Positions 35,677-45,167 are shown, counted from the first letter of the stretch. The stretch: DNA of 64,000 nucleotides from Dyadobacter sp. CECT 9275 (GCF_907164905.1 NZ_CAJRAF010000001.1:1275001-1339000), one strand, 5' to 3'. Numbers and translations are program-made. Notes: generated from the sequence alone by a model not told the origin.

Positions 35677-35836
35677 TCATCTGAATTATGAATGCCTAAT
35701 TGTATTATTTAAATTTAATTAGCCATTTTGCTTGGTAATATTTGTAATATATATAGATTATTTGTCTGATTATTTTTTAAAAACATAATGGTTTTCAAAA
35801 TAAGACATTCACAACCTGTCCTGATTTTGGAAGGCA

Positions 35837-37633
35837 TCAGGGAGCATTTCGGTTGTCTGTTTCCCACAGTCCCACCATTTTGTCGAGGTTCAGGCTGCGG
35901 GCCGATGCATTGAAGATCTCACGGTAAACTCCATCCTGCTGATATAATTCGTTATGCGTTCCATGCTCGGCCATCCGACCTTTTTTTAACACGTAAATGT
36001 GGTCCGAATCCAGAATCTGAGACAAACTATGCGATATGATTACGACGGTTCTGCCTTTCTTGATGGCGTCCAGGCTGTTCTTTATCTGTTCGGTAGCGAT
36101 CGCGTCCAGGCTTGCAGTGGGCTCATCCAGAAAAATAACAGGTGGGTTTTTGAGGAACAGCCTCGCAATAGCAATGCGTTGCTGCTGCCCGCCAGAAAGC
36201 AGTTGTGCGTCCGATGCGTACTGATGCGGTAATTCCAGTATCTGGTCGTGCAGATATGCTTTTTTAGCAGCTTCTTTAATTTCTTCTTCGGTAGCATCCA
36301 TTTTTCCGTAACGGATGTTTTCTGTAACAGAGCCTTTGAAAATGTGGTTCTTCTGTAATACCATGCCGATCTGGCTCCGTAAAACAGCCAAATCATACCG
36401 GTTCAGGGGTACGCCGTCCAGCAGAATATCTCCGGAATCAGGACGGTAAAATCCGACCAGGATGTTAATCAGCGTACTTTTCCCAGCACCTGACAGCCCG
36501 ACCAGCGCGGTTGTTTTTCCGGGCTCAATATGCATATCAACATTGAAAAGTGCTTTGGTGCCGTTGGGATATGTGAAAGAGATGTTCTTTAAAAGGTAAT
36601 TTCCTTGGATGACTCCGGGTGCAAATTTGCCGCTTTGCTCAGTGGATGCTGCATCCAGAATATCAAAAAAACCTTCGGAGTAGGTGAGTGCATCGTTCAT
36701 CTCGTCATATATCCTGTGTAACTGGCGTATGGGCGCGGACACGTTGTTGAACAGAAGGATATGGAACATAATGGCCCCGATGGACATCTGCTGATCCAGC
36801 ACCAGATAGGCTGTCAGAATAATGATAAGTACCACCCCTATCTGCTCAATGAAACTTTTGATACCGTCGTAGAGGAAGTTGGTTTTGCGGGTTTTGAGCT
36901 GTGAGTCTGTCAGCTCCATCTGTGTTTGGTACTGTTTTTTCGCTTCGAAATTTTCCTGTACAAAAGACTTGATCACAATAATGGATTCGATCAGGTTGAT
37001 CAGCCCGCTGCTTTTATTCTCCCGTTGCTTTTTCAACTTACGCCTGACTCCCTGTAACTCTCCTGCCTGCCTGTAACTTACCCAGAAATAAACCGGCAAA
37101 ATGGCCAGTGCTATGGCTCCTACGTATACATTGGCCGAAAACATGATTCCAAGTGCTACTGCGGAATTTGCAAAAAGCGGCAGAATATCTATGAAAAAAT
37201 TCTGGATGAGCTTGGTGAGGCTTTCCACACCGCGGTCAATGCGGGTCTGAAGTTTGCCTTTTTGATTGTCGTTGTCGTTAAAAAATGAAAGATCGTAGGT
37301 CAGGATACTGCCCACGGCTTCCTGTGCCAGATCGCTGGAAACACGGATCCTGATTTTTTCACCAAAGTACCGCTGCCCGAAAACAATGAGGGAGTTGACG
37401 ATTTCCTTAACGAAAAGGATCAGTGATATTTGTATCAAAAGTTCCTTGCCCTGGGAAATACCCCATTTTTGGTCCAGCATGGCCTGAACCGAATCAACCG
37501 TATGCCTTAAGACCCACGGATTGACCTGAGCGGTAATGGCACCGAGTAATGTCAGGAAAAGTGCAAAGATAATCTGGCGGTAATAGGGTTTTACATACGG
37601 CTGCAAACGTTGAAATATTTCCCAGATACTCAT
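35837..37633 (-). CDS. ABC exporter, fused permease/ATPase (MDR/MsbA type)
   Basis: A 598-residue half-transporter with six membrane helices (about 20-320) and a C-terminal nucleotide-binding domain: Walker A GLSGAGKSTL, Q-loop VLQKNHIF, signature LLSGGQQQR, Walker B PVIFLDEPTASLD and the switch His in VIISHSLS. It should act as a homodimer in the inner membrane exporting lipids, peptides or drugs; the substrate is unknown. It lies 74 bp after the DEAD-box helicase gene on the same strand and may be cotranscribed with it. Confidence 0.92.
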   Translation of the reverse strand: MSIWEIFQRLQPYVKPYYRQIIFALFLTLLGAITAQVNPWVLRHTVDSVQAMLDQKWGISQGKELLIQISLILFVKEIVNSLIVFGQRYFGEKIRIRVSSDLAQEAVGSILTYDLSFFNDNDNQKGKLQTRIDRGVESLTKLIQNFFIDILPLFANSAVALGIMFSANVYVGAIALAILPVYFWVSYRQAGELQGVRRKLKKQRENKSSGLINLIESIIVIKSFVQENFEAKKQYQTQMELTDSQLKTRKTNFLYDGIKSFIEQIGVVLIIILTAYLVLDQQMSIGAIMFHILLFNNVSAPIRQLHRIYDEMNDALTYSEGFFDILDAASTEQSGKFAPGVIQGNYLLKNISFTYPNGTKALFNVDMHIEPGKTTALVGLSGAGKSTLINILVGFYRPDSGDILLDGVPLNRYDLAVLRSQIGMVLQKNHIFKGSVTENIRYGKMDATEEEIKEAAKKAYLHDQILELPHQYASDAQLLSGGQQQRIAIARLFLKNPPVIFLDEPTASLDAIATEQIKNSLDAIKKGRTVVIISHSLSQILDSDHIYVLKKGRMAEHGTHNELYQQDGVYREIFNASARSLNLDKMVGLWETDNRNAP

Positions 37634-37707
37634 ACCTCAATTATTTTGGACGGATGGCCCAGTTTTGCTTCAATTTCCGGGCCATGGTTAAGCTGCCCGT
37701 AGCTTGT

Positions 37708-39036
37708 TTATTTTTTCCCAGATCGTTTGATCGGCCGGCCGTACTTTCTCATTTTTTCTTCGGCGTGGTTGCGGCGGACGTTTACTTTCTGATTCTTTGC
37801 TTTTTTTTCATGGAAGGCGGGCCCCACATCTTCCGGTTTCGGCCTTTTCGGCTCAATCGACTTCATGAAAATCTTCGGCTGTTCATCTTCAGTAAGCACT
37901 TCTGAAATTTTCAGATTTTCGGGTAATGGCAGTTCAGGAATCTGGTAATTCATCAACTCTTCAATATTATCCCTGAATTCTTTTTCCGCTTCGGTAATAA
38001 ATGAAATGGCAATGCCTCTTTTATCAGCACGTCCTGTTCTTCCGATCCTGTGAATATAATTTTCAGGTGTTTCGGGAATGTCAAAGTTGATCACGTGGGA
38101 TACCTCTGCCACATCCAGTCCGCGGGCAATGATATCGGTTGCAATAATGATCCTGAAATTTCCTTCCTGAAACTGCCTGACGGTATTGAATCTGTTGTTT
38201 TGTTCCTTGTTGGAATGTATTACGCCCACTTTGTTCAGGTATGCCACCTCCATTTGTGCAAAAAGCTGGTCGGCCAGCTTTTTTGTGGCGGTAAATACGA
38301 GGACTTTGGTCATATCCTCGTTTTCTTCCAGCAACAGATCCAGCAGATTTACCTTTGTATAAAAATTAGGCACCAGATAGGCTCTCTGTTCAATGTTTTC
38401 CAAGGGGGTACCGGCTGGAGCCGCCTCCACCCGCACGGGATTGTTGAAATAGGTTTTCATGAGCAGCTCCACATGCTGGGTAATGGTGGCAGAAAACAGC
38501 AGATTCTGCCGACGCTGAGGGATCAGGTCCAGTATATTGGTAAGCTGTGCCCTAAAACCCAGGTTCAGCATTTCGTCCACTTCATCAATAATCAGTTTTT
38601 TAACAGCTTTCACTTTAAGGGAGCCGTTCATGATGAGATCCACCAGGCGCCCGGGTGTGGCAACAATAATATCGGCGCCGTTTTTCACTTCGGCCATCTG
38701 AATTTTGATATTCCCTCCGCCGTAAACCCCCACCGTTTCCACGGTCATGTAAGCGCTGAGTTTTTTTGTCTCTTCCATCACCTGCACCACGAGTTCCCGT
38801 GTGGGGACAATGATCAGCAGCTGTGGCAACCTTTCTTTGGAAAACTGAAGCTGGCGCAATGAAGGCAGCAGATAGGCAAATGTTTTGCCGGTTCCGGTTT
38901 GGGCAATGCCGCAAACATCCTGTCCGGACATAGTCACAGAAAATACTTTTTGCTGTATGGTAGTGGGTGTGGTATAACCTAAATCCGCAAGTGCATTGAG
39001 CAGTGGTTTGGTCAGGTTGAGGTCTTCAAAAGTCAT
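37708..39036 (-). CDS. DEAD-box RNA helicase (RhlE-like)
   Basis: A 442-residue ATP-dependent RNA helicase. The Q motif TTPTTIQQK, motif I AQTGTGKT (45-52), motif Ia PTRELV, motif II DEVD (151-154, in place of DEAD), motif III SAT and motif VI HRIGRTGR are all present. The basic C-terminal tail (KRPKPEDVG, then MRKYGRPIKRSGKK) probably binds RNA. Such proteins help ribosome assembly and RNA decay, especially in the cold. A -7 element lies 23 nt before its ATG. Confidence 0.93.
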   Translation of the reverse strand: MTFEDLNLTKPLLNALADLGYTTPTTIQQKVFSVTMSGQDVCGIAQTGTGKTFAYLLPSLRQLQFSKERLPQLLIIVPTRELVVQVMEETKKLSAYMTVETVGVYGGGNIKIQMAEVKNGADIIVATPGRLVDLIMNGSLKVKAVKKLIIDEVDEMLNLGFRAQLTNILDLIPQRRQNLLFSATITQHVELLMKTYFNNPVRVEAAPAGTPLENIEQRAYLVPNFYTKVNLLDLLLEENEDMTKVLVFTATKKLADQLFAQMEVAYLNKVGVIHSNKEQNNRFNTVRQFQEGNFRIIIATDIIARGLDVAEVSHVINFDIPETPENYIHRIGRTGRADKRGIAISFITEAEKEFRDNIEELMNYQIPELPLPENLKISEVLTEDEQPKIFMKSIEPKRPKPEDVGPAFHEKKAKNQKVNVRRNHAEEKMRKYGRPIKRSGKK

Positions 39037-39058
39037 TACAGTTCTGATAAATAAGATA

Positions 39059-39066
39059 CAAAGGTA
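39059..39066 (-). promoter_or_regulatory. -7 promoter element (TACCTTTG) of the DEAD-box helicase gene
   Basis: The minus-strand TACCTTTG matches TAnnTTTG, 23 nt before the ATG at 39036. Confidence 0.55.
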
Positions 39067-39108
39067 AGATTTTATAGTTGGAACACCGTTTTCTCCTTTT
39101 CATAAAAC

Positions 39109-39153
39109 AAAGCCCGGAACCTGGGGGCTATGCGCCTCGGGGTTCCGGACTTT
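39109..39153 (-). terminator. Terminator hairpin after the porin-like gene
   Basis: AAAGCCCGGAACC (39109-39121) and GGTTCCGGACTTT (39141-39153) pair through 12 of 13 positions with a 19-nt loop. It lies between the stop of the barrel protein (39203) and the helicase promoter. Confidence 0.75.
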
Positions 39154-39202
39154 ATCTGGTTTTTATTTATTCTGAAGTGTGAATGTCAAAAATCTCAGTG
39201 GC

Positions 39203-39844
39203 TCATCTTGTTCTTAGCTTACCTGTTCTGCTGTTGTAAGTTCCCAGCGGGAAGCTCAACCCCACGTTAATACCCCAATTATGATTGTAAACTCTGTTAT
39301 TGGGGATGCGGCTTACGTCCAGTAGGCCAAGTCCGTACCGGGCGTCCAGATTGAGCCAGATCTTATTCTGGAGCTGGTAATTAAGTCCGCCGCCAAAGGT
39401 GAGGCCAAGGTCAAAAGGGTTGTAAACAGGATCGTTCCTTTCTCCATTAATATTCTTGCCATCCTTATCAGTAGCGGCAAGAAGGAAATTGGCATTGGGG
39501 CCAAGAAACAATTTGGGTCGAAGACGGTCTCCGTACTTACCAAAAAAGAAGGTAGCCAGAAGAGGTACCTGAATATAGTGCAGGTTTACTTCGTTGGTTT
39601 TATTGTTAACCTTTGCGCCGAGCTGTGTGTACAGGAGCTGGCCGCTGAAACCAAATCCGCTCCGGGAGCTGTAGTTATAGAATCCGCCGACGGTTAGTCC
39701 GGGTTTCCAGTTGTTATTGGAGATATCTCCCCGAAAATTAGCGATTGAAACTCCCGCGATCGGGCCTATCGAGACATTCTCCTGGGCGTGTAACTGTGAG
39801 GCAATTAAAAGGCCTGTGATTAATAAAATAATGCTATTTTTCAT
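39203..39844 (-). CDS. Porin family outer membrane beta-barrel protein (OMP_b-brl_2 type)
   Basis: A 213-residue protein with a signal peptide cleaved after LHAQ (about residue 20). The mature protein alternates in short amphipathic strands: GPIAGVSIANFRGD, WKPGLTVGGFYNY, FGFSGQLLYTQLGAK, YIQVPLLATFFFG. This pattern is that of the small eight-stranded outer membrane barrels common in Bacteroidota. The role is unknown and may be structural. It is followed by its own terminator. Confidence 0.85.
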   Translation of the reverse strand: MKNSIILLITGLLIASQLHAQENVSIGPIAGVSIANFRGDISNNNWKPGLTVGGFYNYSSRSGFGFSGQLLYTQLGAKVNNKTNEVNLHYIQVPLLATFFFGKYGDRLRPKLFLGPNANFLLAATDKDGKNINGERNDPVYNPFDLGLTFGGGLNYQLQNKIWLNLDARYGLGLLDVSRIPNNRVYNHNWGINVGLSFPLGTYNSRTGKLRTR

Positions 39845-40036
39845 AAGACGCTGGTGGTCGGTTTATCCAGCCTGTTTCAAATAGTATACCCGTTACACCG
39901 GTATATGGCAACAATTTGGAAGACCGCCTCAGGATCAGGCCATATTGAATGATTACAATTCTGGCACCTCGGAAATACTGAGTACTATCTTCTACATTTC
40001 GTGGGATTATTTAACAATAGCCTTCAGTAGCTTTAT

Positions 40037-41092
40037 CTAATTCTCCGGTATCTGATAGGTTTTCAGGTAAGCCTTCAGCCGGGTGATATCCTTCCAGACG
40101 GTGATGATATGCTTAATGTTCTTGATTTCGGATTTTGCCTGGTTGACAATGCTGTTGAACTGGATATCGGCAATGTTAAAGGACTGGATATGCTGTGGCG
40201 GAATATGGCATAAGCCGGCAAGTTGGTTTTGGATCAGCACTTTTTCGTTGTCCAGATATTCCAGTTGCTGTTTCAGTGCCTTGTTATAGTAGGTAAGTTC
40301 GTTTTTGGTTAAATTTTCCAGCGTTACTTCTGCTGAATGATCCGTGACGATCTGCATTTTCAATAGTTCGAGCAGATTGTTTTTCTGATAGGCTGCCGTA
40401 ATCTCCTGAATCAAAGCGGTTTTCTTAAGTTTTTCATTCTCATCTCGTTCAAGGTCGGGGTGGTAGGCTTTTACCAGATCCAGGTAAATAGATCGCACAG
40501 CGCGGCTGGTTTTATGCCTGTCGAGAATTTGTCTTGCTGCTTCTTTTTGTTCTTCTGCCTGCATCCGCCGTTTTTCGGTTTTCCAGCGCAGTTGTTCTTC
40601 TTCATCCCATTCATAGAAATTGGATGGGTCCTGGAAAGCAGTTTTGGAGTTTTGAGGCAAGTCTTCCTGGATTTCCTCCGCTGTCTCCTCGTTGCTTTCC
40701 AGTGGCTGTTTCAACAATGCCTCATAACTGATATCATTGTATTGATCAAAAACAGGGATCAGTTCTTCCACTCCCTGGCGGATCAGGTCCAGGCTGTTTT
40801 CCGAAATGAGGTAAGCAAGTTTGGTAAGATATGCCTTTCGGAGCAGGTCGCTTTTGTAGGCGCTCTCCATGATCCTGACCACTTCCACCCGGTGCGTCTG
40901 ATATTCAGCAGTCAGCGGTTTCAGTTCCTGATCCGCGCGTTGCAGCAAATGGCTGAACGCACGATGAAGGTCTGCGATGGTAGCTTCTGTTTTTTCAATT
41001 GTATCAATAAGGGTATTAAATTCCTGCTGCTTTTTATTGAGAGCCGATTTCGGCTGTCCGATCCGCAGCAATGGTTGCCTGTTACTATCCAA
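40037..41092 (-). CDS. J-domain-containing protein with coiled-coil regions
   Basis: A 351-residue, highly charged helical protein. Residues 200-240 read SIYLDLVKAYHPDLERDENE followed by LIQEITAAYQKNNLLELLKM, a DnaJ J-domain with the HPD tripeptide at 211-213, so it probably stimulates a DnaK-type Hsp70. The flanks (1-125 and 265-351) look like coiled coils. There is no G/F region or zinc finger, so it is a class III (J-only) co-chaperone. It is the last gene of a purN-DMT-J-domain operon, 21 bp after the transporter stop. Confidence 0.75.
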   Translation of the reverse strand: MDSNRQPLLRIGQPKSALNKKQQEFNTLIDTIEKTEATIADLHRAFSHLLQRADQELKPLTAEYQTHRVEVVRIMESAYKSDLLRKAYLTKLAYLISENSLDLIRQGVEELIPVFDQYNDISYEALLKQPLESNEETAEEIQEDLPQNSKTAFQDPSNFYEWDEEEQLRWKTEKRRMQAEEQKEAARQILDRHKTSRAVRSIYLDLVKAYHPDLERDENEKLKKTALIQEITAAYQKNNLLELLKMQIVTDHSAEVTLENLTKNELTYYNKALKQQLEYLDNEKVLIQNQLAGLCHIPPQHIQSFNIADIQFNSIVNQAKSEIKNIKHIITVWKDITRLKAYLKTYQIPEN

Positions 41093-41113
41093 ATTTTTTA
41101 ATTGTTAAGTGAA

Positions 41114-42022
41114 CTACAAACCGAGTTCCTGATAAGAAATAAGAATTACCGCAATGACGGCAATCACCAGTCCCAGCCGGTTAAGGTTATTGAGCTTTTC
41201 CTGATATACCACCCACGCAGTAAAAGATGCCACCAGCATGGTCAGTATGTTATAAATCGGGAAAACATAAGCTGCACTGTTACCGAAAGACGAAAGCGCC
41301 TTCAGCAGAAAATAAAGAGAAAGGAAATTGGGTACTCCCAGTAACAATCCGCCAGCCACACTTTTCCAGGCAACAGTTTCTTTGTTGTAAACCACGCGCA
41401 GCAGCAACAAAATAGTACCCACCAGAATCGCCCCGGAGCAGGCTATGATCATAAAAACAGTTGTGTGCCCCGGTGCATAATAAGTGGACGACAGGTAATT
41501 GATAAGTGTATTATTGGTGCCGCTTGCAAAAAAAGTCAGAACGGGTAAGAGTACCACCATCACCGGGGTTTTCCCCGGAACCGCTATGGAGGATGCTTCT
41601 TTTTTTTGGATGGCACCTAATGCCAGCGCAAGAACGGCCAGTACCAGCCCCAGATAATTGGTACCTGTAAAAACCTTATTATTATTCTGAAACACAAACA
41701 GGCCGAAAATCACAGGAATGACCAGGGACATGTTGGCCGAGAGGGAAGAGGCCGTTACGCTTACCTTCTGCGCCGTGCGCCCGATGAGTATAAATGCAAT
41801 CACAAACAGGATTCCGAGCGCCAATGTGAGCAATGTACCTGTTGAGGACCAGCTTACTTCTGTAAAAACGCGGAGGTCAGGCGTTAGCACCAGCCCCGTC
41901 AGGACACAGGAGTAATAGTTGAAAACTACCGCATGAAAAGAATTTACCCCATAACGCGGATAGGCCCTCATGATGAGGTAAAGCGCTACGGTAAACAAAA
42001 CGGCAAGGAAGAAATAGAGCAT
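41114..42022 (-). CDS. EamA/DMT family transporter
   Basis: A 302-residue membrane protein with about ten hydrophobic helices in two EamA halves. The ATG at 42020-42022 is a single base downstream of the purN stop codon, so the two are translationally coupled; a longer frame to 42055 would overlap purN and is unnecessary. The second half (TNNTLINYLSSTYYAP, then GVPNFLSLYFLLKALS) is typical of the family. Substrate unknown; the coupling to purN could hint at a purine- or folate-related metabolite. Confidence 0.85.
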   Translation of the reverse strand: MLYFFLAVLFTVALYLIMRAYPRYGVNSFHAVVFNYYSCVLTGLVLTPDLRVFTEVSWSSTGTLLTLALGILFVIAFILIGRTAQKVSVTASSLSANMSLVIPVIFGLFVFQNNNKVFTGTNYLGLVLAVLALALGAIQKKEASSIAVPGKTPVMVVLLPVLTFFASGTNNTLINYLSSTYYAPGHTTVFMIIACSGAILVGTILLLLRVVYNKETVAWKSVAGGLLLGVPNFLSLYFLLKALSSFGNSAAYVFPIYNILTMLVASFTAWVVYQEKLNNLNRLGLVIAVIAVILISYQELGL

Positions 42023-42023
42023 G

Positions 42024-42599
42024 TTACCTGGTCGACTCGGTGATGACCTTATCAATCACTTCGGGGTAGTGCGCATGTTCAAGCACCTGTACCTTGCTTG
42101 CCACGTCGTCGGGGCTGTCGGTTGGTGTTATCTCGCAGCTTGCCTGGAAAATGATGTTACCTTCATCGTAAAACTCGTTCACAAAATGGATCGTTATGCC
42201 CGATTCCCGCTCTCCGGCGGCTACTACGGCCTCATGCACAAAATGCCCATACATGCCTTTCCCTCCATATTTAGGTAAAAGAGCTGGGTGGATATTGACC
42301 ATTTTGCCGGGGTATGCCTCCACCAGAAACGGCGGAATTAGCATCATAAAACCTGCCAGAACGATGAAGTCAATCTTTTGATTTTTTAATAAATCAAGTA
42401 TTTTTTCGGATTCATAAAAACTCTTGCGATCAAAAACAACCGAAGGGATATGGAATTTCCGGGCTCTGGCAATAACGCCTGCCTGCGGATTATTGGTCAG
42501 GATGAGGGATACTTCCACATCCGTTCTTCCTTCAAAATAAGAACAGATCTTTTCGGCGTTGGAACCTGAACCTGAGGCAAAAATGGCAATTCTTTTCAT
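42024..42599 (-). CDS. purN: Phosphoribosylglycinamide formyltransferase
   Basis: A 191-residue GAR transformylase that uses 10-formyl-tetrahydrofolate to formylate GAR in de novo purine synthesis. The catalytic triad is visible as N102 and H104 (VNIHPALLPKYGG) and D145 (FYDEGNIIFQ). The N-terminal phosphate loop reads ASGSGSNAE. The ATG at 42599 (MKRIAIFASG) is right for the family; the upstream TTG at 42629 is rejected. It heads an operon with a DMT transporter and a J-domain protein. Confidence 0.95.
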   Translation of the reverse strand: MKRIAIFASGSGSNAEKICSYFEGRTDVEVSLILTNNPQAGVIARARKFHIPSVVFDRKSFYESEKILDLLKNQKIDFIVLAGFMMLIPPFLVEAYPGKMVNIHPALLPKYGGKGMYGHFVHEAVVAAGERESGITIHFVNEFYDEGNIIFQASCEITPTDSPDDVASKVQVLEHAHYPEVIDKVITESTR

Positions 42600-42669
42600 G
42601 AATGATTTATATGAAATCCAAAACAGCAATATCCGAACCTTGATCGGGGGAAGGTTATTCTTTAGATTA

Positions 42670-42677
42670 CAAAGCTA
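42670..42677 (-). promoter_or_regulatory. -7 promoter element (TAGCTTTG) of the purN operon
   Basis: The minus-strand TAGCTTTG matches TAnnTTTG and lies 71 nt before the purN ATG, leaving a leader of about 60 nt. Confidence 0.45.
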
Positions 42678-42759
42678 TGAAGAAAACGGCTTTCACCAGC
42701 AGGTATCTTGTATTTGGGGCAACCGGGAATTGATAAGTACTGTACCGCGTGCAAATGAC

Positions 42760-43677
42760 TCACGCAACCAGCATGGTCATCAGGCCCAGCAGCATGATGA
42801 TCTTGCTGATACTGCTGATTTTTCGGAAATCCTTTTTAGTATCGGCTTTGGTAAGGCGGAAGGTGAGCCAACCCAAAGGCAGGAGGAGCATAAAGAACAG
42901 GATTAAAAGCAAACGGTTTTCCAAAGCGCTGGCCATGCTGAATAAAACCACCACAAAAAAACCGACTACAATGTAAAGGAACGTTTTGGTCCTTCTGATT
43001 CCCCAGATAATCGGGAGGGTCCGGCAGCCATGCGCTGCGTCTCCCCGGATATCTTCCATATCCTTGACCACTTCCCGGATGAGTGAGATAAAAAAAGAGA
43101 ATATGGCGTAAATAAGTACCAGATGACGATTGGCTGGATAATGGACAGTCAGGATCAGTAACGACAAGCCGGTCAGCAGCGAAACAATAAAATTCCCGAT
43201 AAAAGGCAGGCGTTTAAATCTTTCAGAGTAAAACCACAGCAGGGTGATGGAAAATACATTGACCAGGAAAATCCATGGACTGACGACCATCCCCAGTGCT
43301 GCTCCTAATACATTGAAGACCTGGTGCGCTCCCATAGCCCATCGCCTTTTGAGGTAACGACCCACCACCACGCGTTCGGGCTTGTTGACAATATCTATTT
43401 TGATATCGAAATAATCGTTGATGATGTATCCTGCTGCTGCTATAAAAACCGTTGACAGCGAGAGAAAAAACATGTCATAATCGGTGATGATCTGCTTCCA
43501 GTTTTCTTTCGGCCCGATCAGGAGGATACGCGTCAAATACTGCGTCAGCGCAACAATCACCAGGTTTGTCATCCTGACAAGGCGTACGCTTCCGGCAATA
43601 TAATCCCTGATTCTTGCTTTGGATCGGGCAGACACATTCATTCGGTTTGTGGGAGGTAATTTGGCTGGTTCCAACAT
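42760..43677 (-). CDS. UbiA-family prenyltransferase (geranylgeranylglycerol-phosphate geranylgeranyltransferase-like)
   Basis: A 305-residue membrane enzyme with about eight helices and the two Asp-rich motifs that bind the prenyl diphosphate through Mg2+: NDYFDIKID (87-95) and DMEDIRGD (about 208-215). The sequence around them (VNKPERVVVGRYL, HGCRTLPIIWG) resembles the digeranylgeranylglyceryl-phosphate-synthase-like UbiA proteins annotated in many Bacteroidota. The acceptor here is not proven and could be a quinone precursor. The ATG sits inside a 22-bp palindrome. Confidence 0.83.
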   Translation of the reverse strand: MLEPAKLPPTNRMNVSARSKARIRDYIAGSVRLVRMTNLVIVALTQYLTRILLIGPKENWKQIITDYDMFFLSLSTVFIAAAGYIINDYFDIKIDIVNKPERVVVGRYLKRRWAMGAHQVFNVLGAALGMVVSPWIFLVNVFSITLLWFYSERFKRLPFIGNFIVSLLTGLSLLILTVHYPANRHLVLIYAIFSFFISLIREVVKDMEDIRGDAAHGCRTLPIIWGIRRTKTFLYIVVGFFVVVLFSMASALENRLLLILFFMLLLPLGWLTFRLTKADTKKDFRKISSISKIIMLLGLMTMLVA

Positions 43678-43697
43678 TAAAGTTATTCAACTTTAAT
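43676..43697. other. 22-bp palindrome overlapping the UbiA start codon
   Basis: ATTAAAGTT (43676-43684) and AACTTTAAT (43689-43697) form perfect 9-bp arms with a 4-bp spacer. The start codon of the UbiA gene (43675-43677) lies at one edge. It could be an operator or a leader hairpin that hides the start. Confidence 0.4.
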
Positions 43698-43829
43698 CTA
43701 TAAATCGAATTTTAGGAGTTTTCTGTTCCTTTTGGGATTAAAAAATAATGTTTTGTGTTATCTGGCTACACAGTAATACAGGGAGGTTCCATCCCTGATC
43801 AGATTTGTATTTATCTTAGATCATAATTT

Positions 43830-44969
43830 ATGAAAATAGGAATTGTATGTTACCCTACTTTCGGAGGAAGTGGTGTGGTAGCTACCGAACTTGGCAAAGC
43901 ACTGGCGAAAGCAGGCCACCAGGTTCACTTCATTACATATTCACAGCCGCAAAGACTTGATTTTTTTAACGAAAATTTATATTATCACGAGGTAAATATC
44001 CCTGCTTATCCTTTGTTTCAGTACCCACCATACGAGTCGGCTCTGTCCAGTGCTATGGTGCATGTGGTGGCAAGTGCAGGGTTGGACCTCTTGCACGTGC
44101 ATTATGCTATTCCGCATGCGTCTTCGGCCTACCTTGCCAAGCAGATACTCGCTCAGCAGGGTATTCATATCCCGGTCATTACAACGCTGCACGGTACGGA
44201 TATCACCCTGGTCGGGAAAGATGAATCCTATGAACCGGTTGTTACGTTCAGTATCAACCAGTCGGATGGGGTTACTACCGTTTCTGACTCACTTCGAAAA
44301 GATACCTACGCGCATTTTAATATTACCAGGGATATTGAGGTGATTCCCAATTTTATAGACCTGGAAAGATTCAACCGGCAGAAAAAGGATCATTTTAAAC
44401 TGGCCATTTGTCCGAACAATGAAAAGCTGATTGTACATACTTCAAATTTCAGAAAAGTAAAGCGGATTGATGATGTGGTACTGGTTTTTGATAAGCTCCG
44501 CAAAATAACGCCAAGCAAGCTGCTGCTTGTAGGAGATGGTCCGGAGAGGGCACGGATCGAGCGTTTGTGCAAGGATCTGGATATGTTGTCGGATGTTCGC
44601 TTTTTGGGCAAACTTGATGCCATAGAAGAGGTGCTTTCTGTTGCTGACCTTTTTCTGATGCCATCCGAGTCGGAAAGTTTTGGTCTGGCGGCGTTGGAGG
44701 CTCTCGCCTGCGAAGTACCGATCATCACTTCAAATGCCGGTGGACTTCCCGAGTTGAATGTGCAGGGCTATTCGGGTTTTATGAGTAACGTTGGTGATGT
44801 AGATGACATGGTACGCCACGCTGCTTACATACTAGATGATTCCAATTTGCAGACATTTAAGGAAAATGCGCTGGCAAGGGCCAAGGAATTTGATGTGGCA
44901 AAAATATTGCCCCAGTATGAAGCCTACTACGAAAAAGTAGTTGAAAACTCCAAAGCGATGGCTTTGTAA
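43830..44969 (+). CDS. bshA: N-acetyl-alpha-D-glucosaminyl L-malate synthase (bacillithiol pathway)
   Basis: A 379-residue GT4 glycosyltransferase that joins GlcNAc from UDP-GlcNAc to L-malate, the first step of bacillithiol synthesis. BshA hallmarks are MKIGIVCYPTFGGSGVVATELG at the N terminus (two Gly-rich turns), HVHYAIPHASSAYLAKQI, TTLHGTDITLVG, FSINQSDGVTTVSDSLR, and the catalytic/UDP-binding MPSESESFGLAALEALAC. Length is normal. bshB and bshC are not in the window. Confidence 0.95.
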   Translation: MKIGIVCYPTFGGSGVVATELGKALAKAGHQVHFITYSQPQRLDFFNENLYYHEVNIPAYPLFQYPPYESALSSAMVHVVASAGLDLLHVHYAIPHASSAYLAKQILAQQGIHIPVITTLHGTDITLVGKDESYEPVVTFSINQSDGVTTVSDSLRKDTYAHFNITRDIEVIPNFIDLERFNRQKKDHFKLAICPNNEKLIVHTSNFRKVKRIDDVVLVFDKLRKITPSKLLLVGDGPERARIERLCKDLDMLSDVRFLGKLDAIEEVLSVADLFLMPSESESFGLAALEALACEVPIITSNAGGLPELNVQGYSGFMSNVGDVDDMVRHAAYILDDSNLQTFKENALARAKEFDVAKILPQYEAYYEKVVENSKAMAL

Positions 44970-45167
44970 AACGGAAATGTGCTAAGCTTGTGCAAAATGA
45001 AATAAACGAAAGTGGTGTGGTACGAAATCCTTTTTCCTTTATATCACCGGTTGTCACTCTTTTTGTCCATCAGGCCAGTCGGACAGATCGTTCCTCAGGT
45101 TTTCTTTCAATTCTACGCGATATATATTAAGTTTACGTTATTGAAAGAGGTTATAAACATGTGAAAA

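Noticed and set aside
38050..38862. 270-residue plus-strand frame
   Set aside because: Antisense to the DEAD-box helicase, whose motifs are all intact; a shadow frame.
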